In this document: positions 18,430-28,054 of the stretch, piece by piece | Position numbering within the stretch: the stretch's first letter is position 1 | How the letters are laid out: each line of letters starts with the position of its first letter | Origin: Corynebacterium sp. | GTDB lineage: Bacteria; Actinomycetota; Actinomycetes; Mycobacteriales; Mycobacteriaceae | Assembly (NCBI RefSeq): GCF_030532715.1 | Contig: NZ_JAUNKO010000002.1 | Location: 1 to 64,000, forward strand | Direction: 5' to 3' | DNA length: 64,000 nucleotides | The notes under the pieces: generated by a model | The model's input: only the letters and a program-made list of their open reading frames with translations | What the model was told of the DNA's origin: nothing | The model's database searches: none | Made by a program: the position numbers and the translations under genes

Positions 18430-19613
18430 GCCGTTTCCCTCACTGGAACCGAGATTCGAAGTAGGAATCCTTGGTCAATGCCGCCATGGTCTGAAATCTC
18501 CATTGAACCGCCAATGCTTTCGGCGCGCTCGCGCAGTGAACGGAGCCCGAAACCGAGCCCAGGTGCGGAATTTCCGGACCCATTATCGGCAATCAACAGC
18601 GTGCCGTTTGGGGTGAGCGTAATATCTACGCGATCGGCGCCGGAATGGCGCACTGCATTGGTGAGCGCCTCCTGCATCGCCGCCAAGAGCACTCGCTCGG
18701 CGTTGTGATCGATGTCTAGTTCGGATGGGGTGTGTACCTGGACATCCAATCCGGTTGATGCGAAAGAATCGCCAATGTTCTGCAATGTATCCACAAAACT
18801 ATTCGATTCTGCCCGGACCGGATTGAGTGCCCGCACGACTGTGCGCATCTCGTCGAGGGCATCCACCACGCCTTCCTGTGCGCGGCCTACCTCTTCCAAT
18901 GCGCGCTCCGGGGCGGAATTCCAGGCCCGTTGGGCGAATACGAGCGACATGTTGATAGAGGTCAGCCGGTGACCTAATGCGTCGTGAAGCGCGGCGGCGA
19001 TACGGCTACGCTCCTGTGCCAGCGTAAGATCCCGCAGCTGCTCATTCGCGATCTTGAGTTGTTGCATGGTGTGCTGTCGTTCCGCTGCCGCGTTTGCATA
19101 GCGCCGCAGAAAAGCACCGAGCGCTAAGCTCGTGCCAATCGCGGTGATTGCGAACGCGACTTCGATAAGGATCTGAAACGGGGGCGATCCTTTGATTGCA
19201 TGTGCGATCCCGACCAGTGTTACCGGTAATGCGGCACACAGAACAATATACGTTCGATTCGACACCAAAAATTGCAGTACAGTCGCGGCCACCCAGATGA
19301 AGAGAATCGCTGGTAGGCCATTAGTCAGCGTGGAATTCAAAAACAATACAACCACAAGGAGTGCCGAACGGTGGCGCAGTCTCACGCCGGTGGAGACTGC
19401 CTGAGACCACGACCGCCAAGCGAAAAGAGCTGCGATTACAAGGGTGCATTGCACAGCGGCAAACGCTGGAATGCCCCACACGATGAATAAGCCGCTAAAG
19501 AATAGTGCAGCTAGCAAAAAGAAACGTAAAAATGGGATGGCCTCATGCATGACCACAGCGGTAGAAGTTGCGGAAACACCGTCGTTATTTGTGGCGGTAG
19601 AGGAGGTACTCAC
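18426..19613 (-). CDS. Sensor histidine kinase (HisKA_3/HPK7 type)
   Basis: A membrane histidine kinase of about 395 residues. Four to six hydrophobic helices span the first 160 residues with little extracellular loop, so it probably senses a membrane or lipid signal, as DesK- and LiaS-like kinases do. The phospho-His is near residue 209 in AALHDALGHRLT. The ATPase part has N-box EALTNAVRHSGADRV and G-boxes DNGSGN and GLGFGLRSLRERA. I start it at GTG 19613 and not at the upstream TTG, because a perfect TATAAT ends 7 bases before this GTG. That implies a leaderless mRNA, and the TTG would lie inside the promoter. It is cotranscribed with the response regulator. Confidence 0.9.
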   Translation of the reverse strand: MSTSSTATNNDGVSATSTAVVMHEAIPFLRFFLLAALFFSGLFIVWGIPAFAAVQCTLVIAALFAWRSWSQAVSTGVRLRHRSALLVVVLFLNSTLTNGLPAILFIWVAATVLQFLVSNRTYIVLCAALPVTLVGIAHAIKGSPPFQILIEVAFAITAIGTSLALGAFLRRYANAAAERQHTMQQLKIANEQLRDLTLAQERSRIAAALHDALGHRLTSINMSLVFAQRAWNSAPERALEEVGRAQEGVVDALDEMRTVVRALNPVRAESNSFVDTLQNIGDSFASTGLDVQVHTPSELDIDHNAERVLLAAMQEALTNAVRHSGADRVDITLTPNGTLLIADNGSGNSAPGLGFGLRSLRERAESIGGSMEISDHGGIDQGFLLRISVPVRETA

Positions 19614-19620
19614 AGTCTGA

Positions 19621-19626
19621 ATTATA
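19621..19626 (-). promoter_or_regulatory. -10 element of the two-component operon (leaderless)
   Basis: TATAAT on the minus strand, separated by 7 bases (TCAGACT) from the GTG of the histidine kinase. Transcription would then begin at or next to the start codon. Confidence 0.7.
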
Positions 19627-19638
19627 GTGTCGGCCAAC

Positions 19639-19654
19639 CATGACTCGGGTCATG
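19639..19654. promoter_or_regulatory. Palindrome over the kinase -35 region
   Basis: CATGAC-TCGG-GTCATG is a perfect 6-bp inverted repeat with a 4-bp spacer. It covers the expected -35 position of the kinase promoter and lies 69-84 bases upstream of the divergent CPBP gene. It is a candidate operator for the neighbouring response regulator. Confidence 0.5.
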
Positions 19655-19722
19655 ATTTTGATGCGAAAACACATGGCGGTGGGCACTTTCGAAGCCGGCT
19701 TTCCGCTGGATACAGTGACGAT

Positions 19723-20583
19723 ATGAACACACAACAAAACGGAAAAAGTGCAGATCAGCCACGTATTCCGCTGAATTGGTGGGGGTTGGTCGTACGTGCA
19801 TTCGTCGCGTTTTTCATACTCCTCGTTGCAAACTTTGTGCGAGCTCCGTTTCTGCTCATTCCTTGGGTGCAAAGCGAACCAAACCGCGCAACACTTATTA
19901 GCGCAATCCTCCCATTTCTAACAATGGGTGTGGTCTTTATATGCGTTGCCTTGTGGATGAAACATGTGGAACGAAGGCCTATTGCCAGCGCTGGTTTTAG
20001 CAATCCACGGGAATTGTTACCCGGGCTGCTCATGGGGATCGGTATTGTCGCGATACCTTGTTTGGCCAGCGCATATGTCTTGCGGACCTTCGTTGATAAC
20101 AACGCCGAAGTCGAAGGCCTTGCCGGATTCGGTGTCACCGAAATTCTACTTGGCCTCTTGGCGCTTTTCGCAAAATCGTTCGTCTTGCAGGGCATTCCGG
20201 AGGAATTGCTTTATCGTGGGTGGCTGTTTTCCCTCACCCGCGCTCGGCCGTTCTTTACAGTGGCTTGGACGACCGTGGCGTTTACCATTATCCACCTGGT
20301 TTCCGAAGGCGGACAGCAAAACCTATGGGAGCGAATCGAATATTTAACGCTGCCGTTCGCCATGGGTTTGCTTGCCGGTGCAGTGGTGCTGCTGACCGGC
20401 AATGCCTGGTGTGCGGCAGGGACTCACGGCGGGATGCATTTGTTTAACGGGTTATTGCCGCTGGTGATTGCCTTCGAACAAAGCGGCCAGGCGTCGTGGT
20501 TCGTGCCAGCAATCATGCAGGGCGTCATGGCAATGGTATTGCTGGCAATCTGGTGGCAACGGCGCGGGAGTGAATCCAAATAG
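19723..20583 (+). CDS. CPBP-family intramembrane metalloprotease
   Basis: A membrane protein of about 286 residues and eight helices from the CPBP (Abi/CaaX-like) glutamic protease family. The motifs are EELLYRGW near residue 158 (catalytic Glu pair and Arg), FTIIH near 188 and HGGMHLFNG near 232. Such enzymes process prenylated or membrane peptides in some organisms, and others act in bacteriocin immunity or anti-sigma-factor cleavage. I chose the ATG at 19723. An upstream extension to 19627 would overlap the kinase promoter. It is divergent from the two-component system, which makes it a likely regulon member. Its substrate is unknown. Confidence 0.85.
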   Translation: MNTQQNGKSADQPRIPLNWWGLVVRAFVAFFILLVANFVRAPFLLIPWVQSEPNRATLISAILPFLTMGVVFICVALWMKHVERRPIASAGFSNPRELLPGLLMGIGIVAIPCLASAYVLRTFVDNNAEVEGLAGFGVTEILLGLLALFAKSFVLQGIPEELLYRGWLFSLTRARPFFTVAWTTVAFTIIHLVSEGGQQNLWERIEYLTLPFAMGLLAGAVVLLTGNAWCAAGTHGGMHLFNGLLPLVIAFEQSGQASWFVPAIMQGVMAMVLLAIWWQRRGSESK

Positions 20584-20621
20584 GTTGGCGTTGCTGGTGG
20601 GCACACTGCAAACCCCGAAAA

Positions 20622-21479
20622 CTATTCGGATCTGTCGATGTGCCTGATCCGGTAGCGCAGTTCTTCGCCTTTGACTCGGAGGGTGTCGCGGAGCTCTTTT
20701 GCCTTCCGAGACGTAATGTTGCTGGCCACGGCAAGCCACCGGCTGAGGTCGTTGGGCGGATCGTTTTCGGGGAGCTCGTAATCGTCGTAGTCGGGGTCGC
20801 TCGCGGAAAACCCCAGCTTGGTGGAGCCCCTTGTCACGAGTGTTTCTACGTCGATGGCGCGTGGCGTGGGGGTGGCTACCATGCGCGGTTCCGGGCGGCC
20901 GTCGATAGCGTAGGCGACGATATTGATGTCCGGGCCTTCGTCGGAGATGCCAAGCCAGGCGCGCTGCGCGGCTTTCACCAAATCGTGCGGATGAAACGGT
21001 AGTTCGATTCCATGACCTTCGCCCGCCCACAGTGGTTCTTCAAACGGTTCCGGAACTCCAATGTCCTCGTACACCCGGGTGCGTCGCGCACATAGCGAAC
21101 GTTTGAGCTGCCCGGCGCGCCAGTGTGCGACGCCGCCTAAACCAGTGTGCTCGTTGATTGCGAAGGCGTAGACGTCGATCGCTGGAAGCGAGCGCAACAG
21201 GCGCGGGTCCAATTCGGAAAGTTCGTGCGCTTGATCGAGCACGGTTTGGACGACGGCGATTCCCGGATAGCCGCCGATATAGTATTCGCCGCGGGAGGTT
21301 TGCGCAGAGCGATTAAGCGGGAACTGTCCAAACACGGTGATCGGCCAGCGGGGGTTCAGCTGGGCGAGGTATTTGCGTCCGAACCCACGGTCGGCTTTGG
21401 GTTCGGCGGCCAGCACGCGTGCGGGGTTGGCGGTGGTGACAAACCACAGGGTGACTACAGCCTGGTGTGGTGCGGGCAT
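20622..21479 (-). CDS. DUF6928 family protein
   Basis: A 285-residue cytosolic protein. Its central region (GEYYIGGYPG near 65-74, DPRLLRSLP, FAINEHTGLGGVAHWRAGQLKRSL, VYEDIGVPEPFEEPLWAGE, LPFHPHDLVKAAQRAWLG) matches the pattern of the actinobacterial DUF6928 family. The last 60 residues are a charged helical tail. The function is unknown. The start lies 6 bases after the sepH stop, with GAGGAGC inside the end of sepH as ribosome site, so the two are probably cotranscribed. That may link it to cell division, but only by context. Confidence 0.8.
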   Translation of the reverse strand: MPAPHQAVVTLWFVTTANPARVLAAEPKADRGFGRKYLAQLNPRWPITVFGQFPLNRSAQTSRGEYYIGGYPGIAVVQTVLDQAHELSELDPRLLRSLPAIDVYAFAINEHTGLGGVAHWRAGQLKRSLCARRTRVYEDIGVPEPFEEPLWAGEGHGIELPFHPHDLVKAAQRAWLGISDEGPDINIVAYAIDGRPEPRMVATPTPRAIDVETLVTRGSTKLGFSASDPDYDDYELPENDPPNDLSRWLAVASNITSRKAKELRDTLRVKGEELRYRIRHIDRSE

Positions 21480-21485
21480 GCTCGG

Positions 21486-22418
21486 CTAGCTCCTCGGGCG
21501 CTTCGTGCTCGTGCGCACCCCGAGGAGTACATCTTCCCAATGCGGTGTGACCGCTTTTCGACGCCGTTTCGGCTCCGGCGTTTTTCCCCCGCGCGGCGTC
21601 GGCTGCTCATCGTTTTCCAGGAACCCGTCGCCCTCGTGTGTATGTTCGTCTTTGACCACGGGGATGGGGGCGGTTTGCTCGGTGGGCGTAGGCACATCAA
21701 AGTGCGGCAGGCTGCGCACCGGCCGGGAGAACTGGGGGTCGATCAAATCCGCGGCGCTTGCGTTGCGGGCCACTACGGTGGGCGAAGCGCTTGTGCCTTT
21801 CGGATGATACGACCATTCGGCAGAGTTTTCGGAAATGCCGGATTTCCAACTTACCTTGACCACCCACTGGCCGGACTGGTCCCGATACGAATCCCATTTC
21901 GATGTGGTGAGGTCAATGTCTCGCGCCGCGAACGCGGTGGCCAGGATTTCCCACAAGGTGAGGGAGGCTGGGCCGTCGTCACGTACCGGCAGTGCGTGTT
22001 TCGCCAACTCCGCCATCCGCTCGCGCTCCAGCAAAATAGGGTGAGCGAACGGTTCGATGCGGGCCTCAATGACGCCGATCGATTCCGCCAACTCCGCTAC
22101 CGAAGCACCACCTCGAATACGTTCTTGAATCTCACGTGGCCGCATGGTGAGCGGCCCGTTCGGCCGCGACTCCCGCTCCGGCGCGGGATGCTCCGCGGCC
22201 ACGGTAATTGGCGGGGGTGGCTCAACGGCGGGTGGTGGTGGGGCCGCAGCCTCGTCGGTACGGTCCTGCTTATGTTCGATTGGCGGAGCGTCTGGGGAGG
22301 TGAGAATTTCCAGCAGAGTATCGTCCACGGCGAGGAAGAATTGCTCGTCGGAATCCTCAACGCACAGCACCAATGACGTGGCATTTGACTCGTGTGCGAC
22401 AAGGTGCAGCTCGCGCAT
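21486..22418 (-). CDS. sepH: Septation protein SepH
   Basis: A 310-residue actinobacterial FtsZ-associated protein (DUF3071). In Streptomyces and mycobacteria SepH binds FtsZ and promotes filament assembly. The conserved N-terminal region starts MRELHLVAHESNATSLVL and includes the helix-turn-helix-like part RPREIQERIRGGASVAELAE near 104-125. A tryptophan-rich segment (WDSYRDQSGQWVVKVSWKSG) follows near 180. The C-terminal 90 residues are Pro/Arg-rich and probably disordered, ending WEDVLLGVRTSTKRPRS. I chose the ATG at 22418 because GAGGAGAG precedes it. The longer reading to 22463 runs into the serC terminator. Confidence 0.9.
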   Translation of the reverse strand: MRELHLVAHESNATSLVLCVEDSDEQFFLAVDDTLLEILTSPDAPPIEHKQDRTDEAAAPPPPAVEPPPPITVAAEHPAPERESRPNGPLTMRPREIQERIRGGASVAELAESIGVIEARIEPFAHPILLERERMAELAKHALPVRDDGPASLTLWEILATAFAARDIDLTTSKWDSYRDQSGQWVVKVSWKSGISENSAEWSYHPKGTSASPTVVARNASAADLIDPQFSRPVRSLPHFDVPTPTEQTAPIPVVKDEHTHEGDGFLENDEQPTPRGGKTPEPKRRRKAVTPHWEDVLLGVRTSTKRPRS

Positions 22419-22452
22419 GACTCTCCTCAAAAGCTCGTGATCGAAACAACAA

Positions 22453-22487
22453 GGTGGATACACCCACTTGGGGTAGATGTATCCACC
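22453..22487 (-). terminator. Terminator of serC
   Basis: Outer arms GGTGGATACA and TGTATCCACC (10 bp, perfect) enclose an inner ACCC/GGGT pairing. On the minus strand the stem is followed by TTGTTGTTTCG. It separates serC from sepH. Confidence 0.8.
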
Positions 22488-22504
22488 ATAACGCGAACTT
22501 CGTG

Positions 22505-23632
22505 CTACTTGGCGGCGAAACCGCCGTCAAGGATGTAATCGATTGCCTTTGTCAGGGTGACAATGTCGGCGGAATCGATCGCCGGGAACATGCCAATGCG
22601 AAGCTGATTTCGCCCAAGCTTGCGATACGGTTCTACGTCAACAATGCCGTTCGCGCGCAGAATCTTGGCGATCTGCGCGGCGTCGATACCCTCCGCGAAA
22701 TCGATCGTGCCCACCACGAGGGAACGTTTCGCCGGATCCGCCACATAACAGGAAGTTTCCTCGCGCGTGTCGGCCCACGCGTACAGCGCGGATGACGACG
22801 CCGTGGTGCGTTCGACCATACCTGCGAGCCCGCCGTTGGCGTTCATCCATTGCACCTGGTTGTCCATGAGCAGCAGGGTGCTTACCGCCGGTGTGTTGTA
22901 GGTCTGGTTTTTGCGGGAATTATCCACCGCGGTTTGCAGATTCAGAAACGCCGGAATAAATCGGTCGGAGGCGTTAATCTTTTCGATCCGCTCAATTGCC
23001 GCAGGGCTCATCGCCGCGAACCACAAGCCGCCGTCGGAGGCGAAACACTTCTGTGGGGAGAAGTAATACACGTCGGTCTGGTTGATATCCACGGGGAGCC
23101 CGCCCGCGCCGGAGGTGGCGTCAATGGCCACCAGCGCGTCAGTATCGGCAGGGCGCGTGACCTCGGCCATTGCGCCTGTAGATGTCTCGTTGTGTGCCCA
23201 CCCCAGCACGTCACAATAAGCCATAGCCTGCGGGGCGGGGGCGTCGCCGGGTTCTGCGGACACAACCGTCGGTTCCGCAAGCCATGGGGCTTTCTTTGCG
23301 GCGGCGGCAAACTTGCCGGAAAACTCACCGAACGACAAGTGACCGGATTTCTTTTCGATCAGCCCGAAGGTAGCGGCATCCCAAAATGCGGTCGCGCCGC
23401 CGAGGGACAAGACGATCTCGTAGCCCTCCGGAAGTTGGAACAGCTCGCTCAAACCTTCGCGAATCGAGCCGACAACGTTTTTCACAGCGGGCTGGCGGTG
23501 GGAGGTGCCCATAATGCCCGGCTGGCCCGCAACAATCGCCTGAATCTGAGGGGAACGAACCTTCGACGGGCCACAGCCGAAGCGGCCGTCGACGGGGAGA
23601 AGTTCTGCTGGAAGGGTAGGAAACTCGGTCAT
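22505..23632 (-). CDS. serC: Phosphoserine aminotransferase
   Basis: A PLP enzyme of 375 residues that converts 3-phosphohydroxypyruvate and glutamate to phosphoserine, the second step of serine synthesis. It has the actinobacterial SerC N-terminus (FPTLPAELLPVDGRFGCGPSKVR), a PLP-Lys in YYFSPQKCFASDGG near residue 200, and GTSHRQPAVKNVV near 45. I start it at the ATG at 23632. The ORF extends upstream to 23665 without family similarity. No clear ribosome site is seen, so a leaderless or near-leaderless mRNA is possible. A strong terminator follows. Confidence 0.94.
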   Translation of the reverse strand: MTEFPTLPAELLPVDGRFGCGPSKVRSPQIQAIVAGQPGIMGTSHRQPAVKNVVGSIREGLSELFQLPEGYEIVLSLGGATAFWDAATFGLIEKKSGHLSFGEFSGKFAAAAKKAPWLAEPTVVSAEPGDAPAPQAMAYCDVLGWAHNETSTGAMAEVTRPADTDALVAIDATSGAGGLPVDINQTDVYYFSPQKCFASDGGLWFAAMSPAAIERIEKINASDRFIPAFLNLQTAVDNSRKNQTYNTPAVSTLLLMDNQVQWMNANGGLAGMVERTTASSSALYAWADTREETSCYVADPAKRSLVVGTIDFAEGIDAAQIAKILRANGIVDVEPYRKLGRNQLRIGMFPAIDSADIVTLTKAIDYILDGGFAAK

Positions 23633-23718
23633 GTCGAAGCGAAGACACTTTCTGTGAGCTTGCAAGAGGTGCTTCCCACTCTAGTCCCCGGTGCCCAGTT
23701 TCCGCGTACCCTGGGGTT

Positions 23719-24621
23719 ATGACTGCGGACATTGCCCTGAAAAGTGGGAGATATCATGCTTGGATTACCGCCCGCGGCGGTGGGGTCCGAGGCGTTACTT
23801 GGGCCGGGAAAAACCTAGCGGACACGTATCCGCAGGCGAGCCCCGTGCCATTACATTGTGGTGTGATGTTGGGCCCGTGGCCTAACCGCACCGCCGATGG
23901 GATCTTCTCCCATCGCGGCCATATATATCGGCTGCCTATTACGGAACCCGAGCGCAACAACTCCATCCACGGTTTTGTTGCGGACGTCGATTGGGAGGTG
24001 AAGGCTGCAACGCCAGAAACCGCCGTTTTGCATTACCTGTTGGAGCCGCGACCGGGGTGGCCGTGGCGCATGCGCTTCGAAAACGAATACGCTCTAAGCG
24101 ATGCCGGGTTGAAGTGTACCTCTCGCGTTTCCAATATGTCCGGGCATCGAATCCCCATGGGGCTTGGCGTGCACGCCTATATCAACGCGCAAGATGCCCC
24201 CTTGGATGATTGCGTATTGCACGTGCCGGCGGTGGCGCGGCTGCCTCTAGACCCGGACCGAAACCTGCCGTGTGGGCCGCTCACTCCGGTGGCGGGGACG
24301 CAATTTGACCTGCGTCATCGCATGCTTGCCGGTACCTGGCTGGATGACGCGTTTACGGTGGAAGCCGGCGACGGGGTGGAGTGCTCTGTGCTGGATGAGC
24401 ACGGGGTGGGCTCTAAGTTGTGGTTCGACTCCGCCTTCGGCTGGGTGCAAGTCTTTACCGCGGCCCAATTCCCAGGGCGGGGGAGGGCCATAGCCATCGA
24501 ACCGATGACGTGCCCGCCGAATGCGTTGCGGACCGGGGTTGACCTGATTTATCTGGATCCGGGCGAGTCCTGGGAGGCTTCGTGGGGCATAGCGGGGGTA
24601 GGCAATGAGGGTAAAAAGTGA
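23719..24621 (+). CDS. Aldose 1-epimerase (galactose mutarotase) family protein
   Basis: A 300-residue beta-sandwich enzyme that would interconvert alpha and beta anomers of hexoses. The family pattern is visible: GVMLGPWPNRTADG near 49-63 (substrate-binding Arg), NNSIHGFVADVDW near 80 with the first catalytic His, GLGVHAYIN near 148 with the second His, and AIAIEPMTCPPNAL near 256 with the catalytic Glu. It is divergent from serC across 86 bases and has no linked sugar-pathway genes, so the actual sugar is unknown. Confidence 0.9.
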   Translation: MTADIALKSGRYHAWITARGGGVRGVTWAGKNLADTYPQASPVPLHCGVMLGPWPNRTADGIFSHRGHIYRLPITEPERNNSIHGFVADVDWEVKAATPETAVLHYLLEPRPGWPWRMRFENEYALSDAGLKCTSRVSNMSGHRIPMGLGVHAYINAQDAPLDDCVLHVPAVARLPLDPDRNLPCGPLTPVAGTQFDLRHRMLAGTWLDDAFTVEAGDGVECSVLDEHGVGSKLWFDSAFGWVQVFTAAQFPGRGRAIAIEPMTCPPNALRTGVDLIYLDPGESWEASWGIAGVGNEGKK

Positions 24622-25074
24622 ATTTTGCGAAGTTTTATCTTCCATTCTCTGAATTGTTTACAGTAGTGGCAGCGAGGCCACTCCACGCTTAATGTATCCC
24701 GTGTCACACAGAAGGGTGTTCTGTGTGACACTCTCTTTCGTTGGGGGCTGTGAAGTGCATTATCGTGCGAAAATTGCGCCCTACATGCAAAACTTGCGTC
24801 AATTATGTGCGGAAATAGGGGATGCTTTTCGCTGTGAATTCGGTTGTGCCGGTGGGGCGTTTTCCTGCGAGGCGATGCTGTAAAGGTTCGCTAATGCGGG
24901 TACAACCATGTGGCTAAAACAGCAACAGCCGTATAGGTTGTAGGCATGCCCGCCAGGTGTGGATTGCGTGTGTCCTTATTGAAACCATACGGGGAGTTCA
25001 CCCAAAGATAATGGTGCCGCAGCTGACTGCAGCTCTGGGTAAGGGCCTTGAAACCGACGTTCGAAAGGTAAACA
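24622..25074. other. gltA upstream region
   Basis: This 453-base gap has no credible gene, and a 63-codon ORF at 24692-24883 lacks a ribosome site. It contains the strong inverted repeat at 24701-24731. It also contains candidate -10 sequences such as TATAGG at 24932-24937, TGTGA half-sites near 24749 and 24834, and the gltA ribosome site GAAAGG at about 25063. gltA promoters of corynebacteria are regulated by carbon regulators (RamA, RamB, GlxR). I cannot place exact operators here. Confidence 0.5.
24701..24731. repeat. Perfect 13-bp inverted repeat between the epimerase gene and gltA
   Basis: The arms are GTGTCACACAGAA (24701-24713) and TTCTGTGTGACAC (24719-24731) around GGGTG, followed by TCTCTTTCG. 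It can fold as a terminator for the epimerase gene about 80 bases upstream. The arms also contain GTCACA and TGTGAC, which are CRP/GlxR-like half-sites. Both readings are possible. Confidence 0.65.
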
Positions 25075-26370
<1,296 letters not shown>

Positions 26371-26389
26371 AAGGCATTCAACGTTCCAT

Positions 26390-26452
26390 AACGGCTGGTT
26401 TTCATCACAGCCCACGTATAATTGTGGGAAAAGTGTGATCGAACCAGCCGTT
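26390..26452. promoter_or_regulatory. Three-tier nested inverted repeat enclosing a TATAAT, before fkpA
   Basis: Three sets of perfect arms are nested. AACGGCTGGTT (26390-26400) pairs with AACCAGCCGTT (26442-26452), ATCACA (26404-26409) with TGTGAT (26434-26439), and CCCAC (26411-26415) with GTGGG (26424-26428). This gives 22 base pairs in total. TATAAT (26417-26422) lies in the central loop, 82 bases before the fkpA ATG. There is no T-run after it, so it is not a standard terminator. It may be stacked operators on the fkpA promoter or an RNA structure in gltA read-through transcripts. Confidence 0.6.
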
Positions 26453-26503
26453 TGGCATGTTGGTCACATTCCGCTGTACAAGCAACATAAGGAGTATTCC
26501 CTC

Positions 26504-26863
26504 ATGGAGAAACCCCAGATTGAGGTCCAGGCAGGTCCCGCACCCGAAGACCTTGTCATCGTAGACATCGTCGAAGGTGAAGGCCCCGAGGCTCAGCCGG
26601 GTGGCATGGTGGAGGTTCACTACGTTGGCGTGGATTTTGAAACTGGTGAAGAGTTCGATTCCTCGTGGGATCGCGGCCAAACCATCGAATTCCCGCTCAA
26701 CGGTTTGATCGCCGGATGGCAGGAAGGCATTCCCGGCATGAAGGTCGGCGGGCGCCGCCAACTGACCATCCCGCCGGAGGCAGCTTACGGCCCCGCCGGG
26801 GGCGGGCACCCGCTGTCCGGTCGCACCCTTGTGTTTGTGATCGACCTGATCAGCGTCGGGTAA
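26504..26863 (+). CDS. fkpA: FKBP-type peptidyl-prolyl isomerase
   Basis: A cytosolic FK506-binding-protein fold isomerase of 119 residues that accelerates proline cis-trans isomerisation in protein folding. FKBP motifs are V-H-Y-V-G near residue 44, EEFDSSWDRGQ near 55, GLIAGWQEGIPGMKVGGRR near 73 and PPEAAYGPAG near 95. I chose the ATG at 26504, preceded by AAGGAG. The reading frame continues upstream into the gltA end without meaning. An fkpA gene directly after gltA is standard in corynebacteria. Confidence 0.95.
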   Translation: MEKPQIEVQAGPAPEDLVIVDIVEGEGPEAQPGGMVEVHYVGVDFETGEEFDSSWDRGQTIEFPLNGLIAGWQEGIPGMKVGGRRQLTIPPEAAYGPAGGGHPLSGRTLVFVIDLISVG

Positions 26864-26880
26864 CCCACCCGAACTTATCG

Positions 26881-28044
26881 CTACCGAATTTTCGCCGCGG
26901 CGCGGACGGCTTCGCTGACGGCGGGTGCCACGCGTGGGTCGAGCGGGGAGGGGACCACGTGTTCGGCATCGAGATTTTTGGCGGCGATTTCGGCGATGGC
27001 GCGGGAAGCCGCGAGCTTCATCGGGGTGGTGATGCTGGTGGCTCCCGCCGCTAAGGCCCCGTGGAAAATGCCGGGGAAAGCGAGCACGTTGTTGATTTGG
27101 TTGGGGAGGTCACTTCGCCCGGTGGCTACGACGGCTCCGTACTTTGCGGCGAGGGCGGGGTCGATTTCGGGGTCGGGGTTGGCTAGCGAAAACAGGATGG
27201 GCTGGTCGGCCATTTTTTGGAGTTCGGTTTCGCGTACGTGTCCTCGGGAGAGGCCAATAAAAGTGTCCGCGCCTTCGAGGGCTTCGGATACTCCGCCGAT
27301 GAGTCCGCGCGGGTTGGTGATTTCGGCGAGGTCGCGTTTGATGCGGTTGAGTGGGGTGCGTCCGCGGTGGATAATGCCGCGGGAATCCAGCACTGTGATA
27401 TCACGCACGCCCGCGCCGATGAGGATTTTGGTGCAGGCAACTCCAGCTGCGCCGGCGCCGGAGATTACTACTTTCAGGTCGGTGAGGTCGCGTTCTAGCA
27501 GGCTGCAGGCGTTTCGCAGGGCCGCGAGAATGACGATTGCGGTGCCGTGCTGATCGTCGTGCATGACGGGGATGTCAAGCATGTTGTCCAGCCGGCGTTC
27601 GATTTCAAAGCAGCGCGGCGCGGAAATGTCTTCCAAGTTGATGCCGCCGAAGCTGGGCGCGATGGCGGCGACAGCTGCGACAATTTCGTCGACGTCGGTG
27701 GTGTCGAGCACGATTGGCACGGCGTTGAGGCCCGCGAATCTGCCGAAGAGCTGGGCTTTGCCTTCCATGACGGGGAGTGCGGCTTTGGCGCCGATGTTGC
27801 CGAGGCCGAGCACCGCGGTGCCGTCGGAGACGATGGCAACATTGTTGCCGGCCCACGTGAATTCGCGAACAAGCGTGGGATCGTCGGCGATGGCTTCACA
27901 CACGCGGGCTACCCCGGGCGTATACGCCAGGGAGAGGTCTCGGACCGTCTCCAGCGGGCGAGTCGAGGAGGTTGTGAGCTTGCCACCCGTATGGGCGTCG
28001 AAGATCTCAGCGTCGGTGAGAGCTCCGTAATCGTGGTCGTTCAT
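26881..28044 (-). CDS. malE: Malic enzyme (NADP-type, short bacterial form)
   Basis: A 387-residue enzyme that oxidatively decarboxylates malate to pyruvate and yields NAD(P)H. Conserved stretches are SLAYTPGVARVCEAIADDP near 38 (catalytic Tyr), GLGNIGAKAALPVMEGKAQLFG near 81 with the catalytic Lys, DDQHGTAIV near 160 (metal site), the Rossmann GAGAAGVACTKIL near 187 and FSLANPDPEID near 280. It lacks the phosphotransacetylase-like domain of longer enzymes. It lies 10 bases downstream of accDA on the same strand. The pair links C4 decarboxylation and NADPH supply with malonyl-CoA formation. Confidence 0.94.
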   Translation of the reverse strand: MNDHDYGALTDAEIFDAHTGGKLTTSSTRPLETVRDLSLAYTPGVARVCEAIADDPTLVREFTWAGNNVAIVSDGTAVLGLGNIGAKAALPVMEGKAQLFGRFAGLNAVPIVLDTTDVDEIVAAVAAIAPSFGGINLEDISAPRCFEIERRLDNMLDIPVMHDDQHGTAIVILAALRNACSLLERDLTDLKVVISGAGAAGVACTKILIGAGVRDITVLDSRGIIHRGRTPLNRIKRDLAEITNPRGLIGGVSEALEGADTFIGLSRGHVRETELQKMADQPILFSLANPDPEIDPALAAKYGAVVATGRSDLPNQINNVLAFPGIFHGALAAGATSITTPMKLAASRAIAEIAAKNLDAEHVVPSPLDPRVAPAVSEAVRAAAKIR

Positions 28045-28054
28045 GGTTTAAACC

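Noticed and set aside
21147..22376. 409-codon plus-strand ORF antisense to DUF6928 and sepH genes
   Set aside because: Arg/Gly-rich translation without motifs, covering two well-supported minus-strand genes.
24692..24883. 63-codon ORF in the gltA leader region
   Set aside because: It crosses the perfect inverted repeat at 24701-24731, lacks a ribosome site and has no recognised similarity. A regulatory leader peptide is not excluded but not supported.
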